A DNA stretch of 5,281 nucleotides from an uncultured Alistipes sp. (GTDB lineage Bacteria > Bacteroidota > Bacteroidia > Bacteroidales > Rikenellaceae): positions 1-5,281 of the forward strand of contig CAAGKW010000328.1 of the NCBI GenBank assembly GCA_900770585.1. Reading direction: 5' to 3'. How positions within the stretch are numbered: position 1 is the first letter of the stretch; the number at the start of each line of letters is the position of its first letter. A program made the position numbers and the translations under genes. The notes under the pieces are model-generated. The model had not been told where the DNA came from and did not search any database. It saw nothing but the letters and a program-made list of their open reading frames with translations. Shown piece after piece: positions 4,224 to 5,281 of the stretch.

Positions 4224-5281
4224 ATGGCCTTTTTACCAACAACCGCAAAGGAGATCGAGGCTCTGGGCTGGGATTACGTCGATGTGATCCTGTTCACGGG
4301 CGACGCATATATTGATCATCCGTCGTTTGGAGCGGCGGTCATTGGGCGTCTGCTCGAAGCCGAGGGCTACCGTGTGGCGATTGTGCCCCAGCCCAATTGG
4401 CGCGATGATTTGCGTGATTTCCGCAAGTTGGGTGCGCCGCGACTCTTTTTTGCGGTGTCGGGAGGTGCGATGGACTCGATGGTCAACCACTACACCGCCA
4501 ACAAACGCCTGCGTAGCAACGATGCTTACACGGCAGGCGGCAAGGCGGGTTTCCGTCCCGACCGCACGGTAAAGACTTATACTCAGATACTTAAACGCCT
4601 GTATCCGCACGTGCCTGTGGTGGTGGGTGGTATCGAGGCGTCGCTGCGCCGATTGACCCACTACGACTATTGGGACGAGCGACTGATGCCCTCGCTGCTG
4701 GTCGATAGCGGTGCCGATCTGCTGGTCTATGGTATGGGCGAGAAGGTGATCCAAGAGGTTGCCTCGGCAATGCGTAACGGATTCAATGCCAAGTTGTTGC
4801 GTCGCCTGCGTCAGGTGGCTTTCGTGGCCGATCGAGCGTATGTCGACCGCCTCGACGAGGAGCAGACCATCCGCCTGCACTCCTACGAGGAGTGTTGTCG
4901 CGACAAGCAGGCCTTCGCCGAGAACTTCACCCGCATCGAAACGCTCTCAAACCTGATGGAGCAGACGCAGACGCTGGTTGAGCCGACGGGCGATCGCTAT
5001 GTGGTTGTCAATCCGCCACATACGACTCTGACACAGAGCGAGTTGGATCGCAGTTTCGACCTTCCCTACGAACGTGCTCCCCACCCGCGCTACCGAGGCA
5101 AGGGCGACATCCCGGCGTGGGAGATGATCAAACACTCGGTCAATATCCATCGCGGGTGCTTCGGTGGTTGCAGTTTCTGCACCATTTCGGCTCATCAGGG
5201 CAAGTTCATTAATTCGCGCTCGGAGCGTTCGATTCTCGCTGAGGTTGAGCGCATTACGCAAATGCCCGACTTCCGTGGCTA
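4224..5281 (+). CDS. ygiQ: YgiQ-family radical SAM protein, N-terminal part (truncated by window edge)
   Basis: The 352 residues visible match the YgiQ (UPF0313) family of radical SAM proteins, whose reaction is not known. The N-terminal domain carries FTGDAYIDHPSFG (24-36), VPQPNW (54-59), a stretch with GGAMDSMVNHYTANKRLRS and DAYTAGG, then GGIEASLRRLTHYDYW and YGMGE. The radical SAM cluster motif is HRGCFGGCSFC with Cys312, Cys316 and Cys319, in the expected CxxxCxxC form, followed by TISAHQGKFI. The barrel and the C-terminal domain lie beyond the window. The ATG at 4224 is preceded by A/T-rich sequence without a Shine-Dalgarno site. The gene is separated from queA by 328 bp of repeat-rich DNA, so co-transcription is possible only by readthrough. 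It is one of three genes here that use S-adenosylmethionine. Confidence 0.95.
   Translation, partial: MAFLPTTAKEIEALGWDYVDVILFTGDAYIDHPSFGAAVIGRLLEAEGYRVAIVPQPNWRDDLRDFRKLGAPRLFFAVSGGAMDSMVNHYTANKRLRSNDAYTAGGKAGFRPDRTVKTYTQILKRLYPHVPVVVGGIEASLRRLTHYDYWDERLMPSLLVDSGADLLVYGMGEKVIQEVASAMRNGFNAKLLRRLRQVAFVADRAYVDRLDEEQTIRLHSYEECCRDKQAFAENFTRIETLSNLMEQTQTLVEPTGDRYVVVNPPHTTLTQSELDRSFDLPYERAPHPRYRGKGDIPAWEMIKHSVNIHRGCFGGCSFCTISAHQGKFINSRSERSILAEVERITQMPDFRG

Noticed and set aside
4233..4880. Minus-strand open frame of 215 codons across ygiQ
   Set aside because: Antisense shadow of ygiQ, which shows clear family motifs in its own frame.

Overview
The window looks like chromosomal DNA of a Bacteroidota, most likely of the order Bacteroidales. 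The genes have no clear Shine-Dalgarno sequences. Several sit behind the Bacteroidota -7 promoter box TAnnTTTG. GC-rich coding sequence alternates with AT-rich spacers, and one protein is a long (404-residue) QueA-like enzyme. The composition recalls Alistipes and its relatives, but that genus-level guess is inference.

Layout: (1) 1-431, minus strand, is the N-terminal 143 residues of lipoyl synthase LipA, cut by the window edge. (2) 432-1017 is a 586-bp spacer with palindromes, hairpins and the nadB terminator. (3) 1018-2574, minus strand, is complete L-aspartate oxidase NadB. (4) 2575-2680 is a compact divergent promoter region. (5) 2681-3895, plus strand, is a complete QueA-family tRNA ribosyltransferase-isomerase. 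(6) 3896-4223 is a 328-bp spacer dominated by two large hairpins. (7) 4224-5281, plus strand, is the N-terminal 352 residues of a YgiQ-family radical SAM protein, cut by the window edge.

The four genes are ordinary housekeeping functions: lipoate synthesis, de novo NAD synthesis, queuosine tRNA modification and an uncharacterised radical SAM enzyme. They do not form an operon, being separated by long spacers, a terminator and a divergent promoter pair. The recurring theme is S-adenosylmethionine chemistry (LipA, QueA, YgiQ), but nothing shows that they work together.

The interesting part is in the two spacers. They hold three copies (A, B, C) of what appears to be one structured intergenic element. 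Each has a large hairpin whose outer arms differ completely in sequence but still pair, a 7-8 nt G-rich bulge on the 5' side, an inner hairpin TCG(C/G)CC-NNN-GG(C/G)CGA, and a second small hairpin directly next to the large one. Short conserved boxes follow at similar distances. An orphan copy of the arm of element A lies 250 bp away in inverted orientation, and a 25-bp heptad repeat occurs in both spacers. I found no CRISPR array, tRNA, rRNA, transposase or defence gene.
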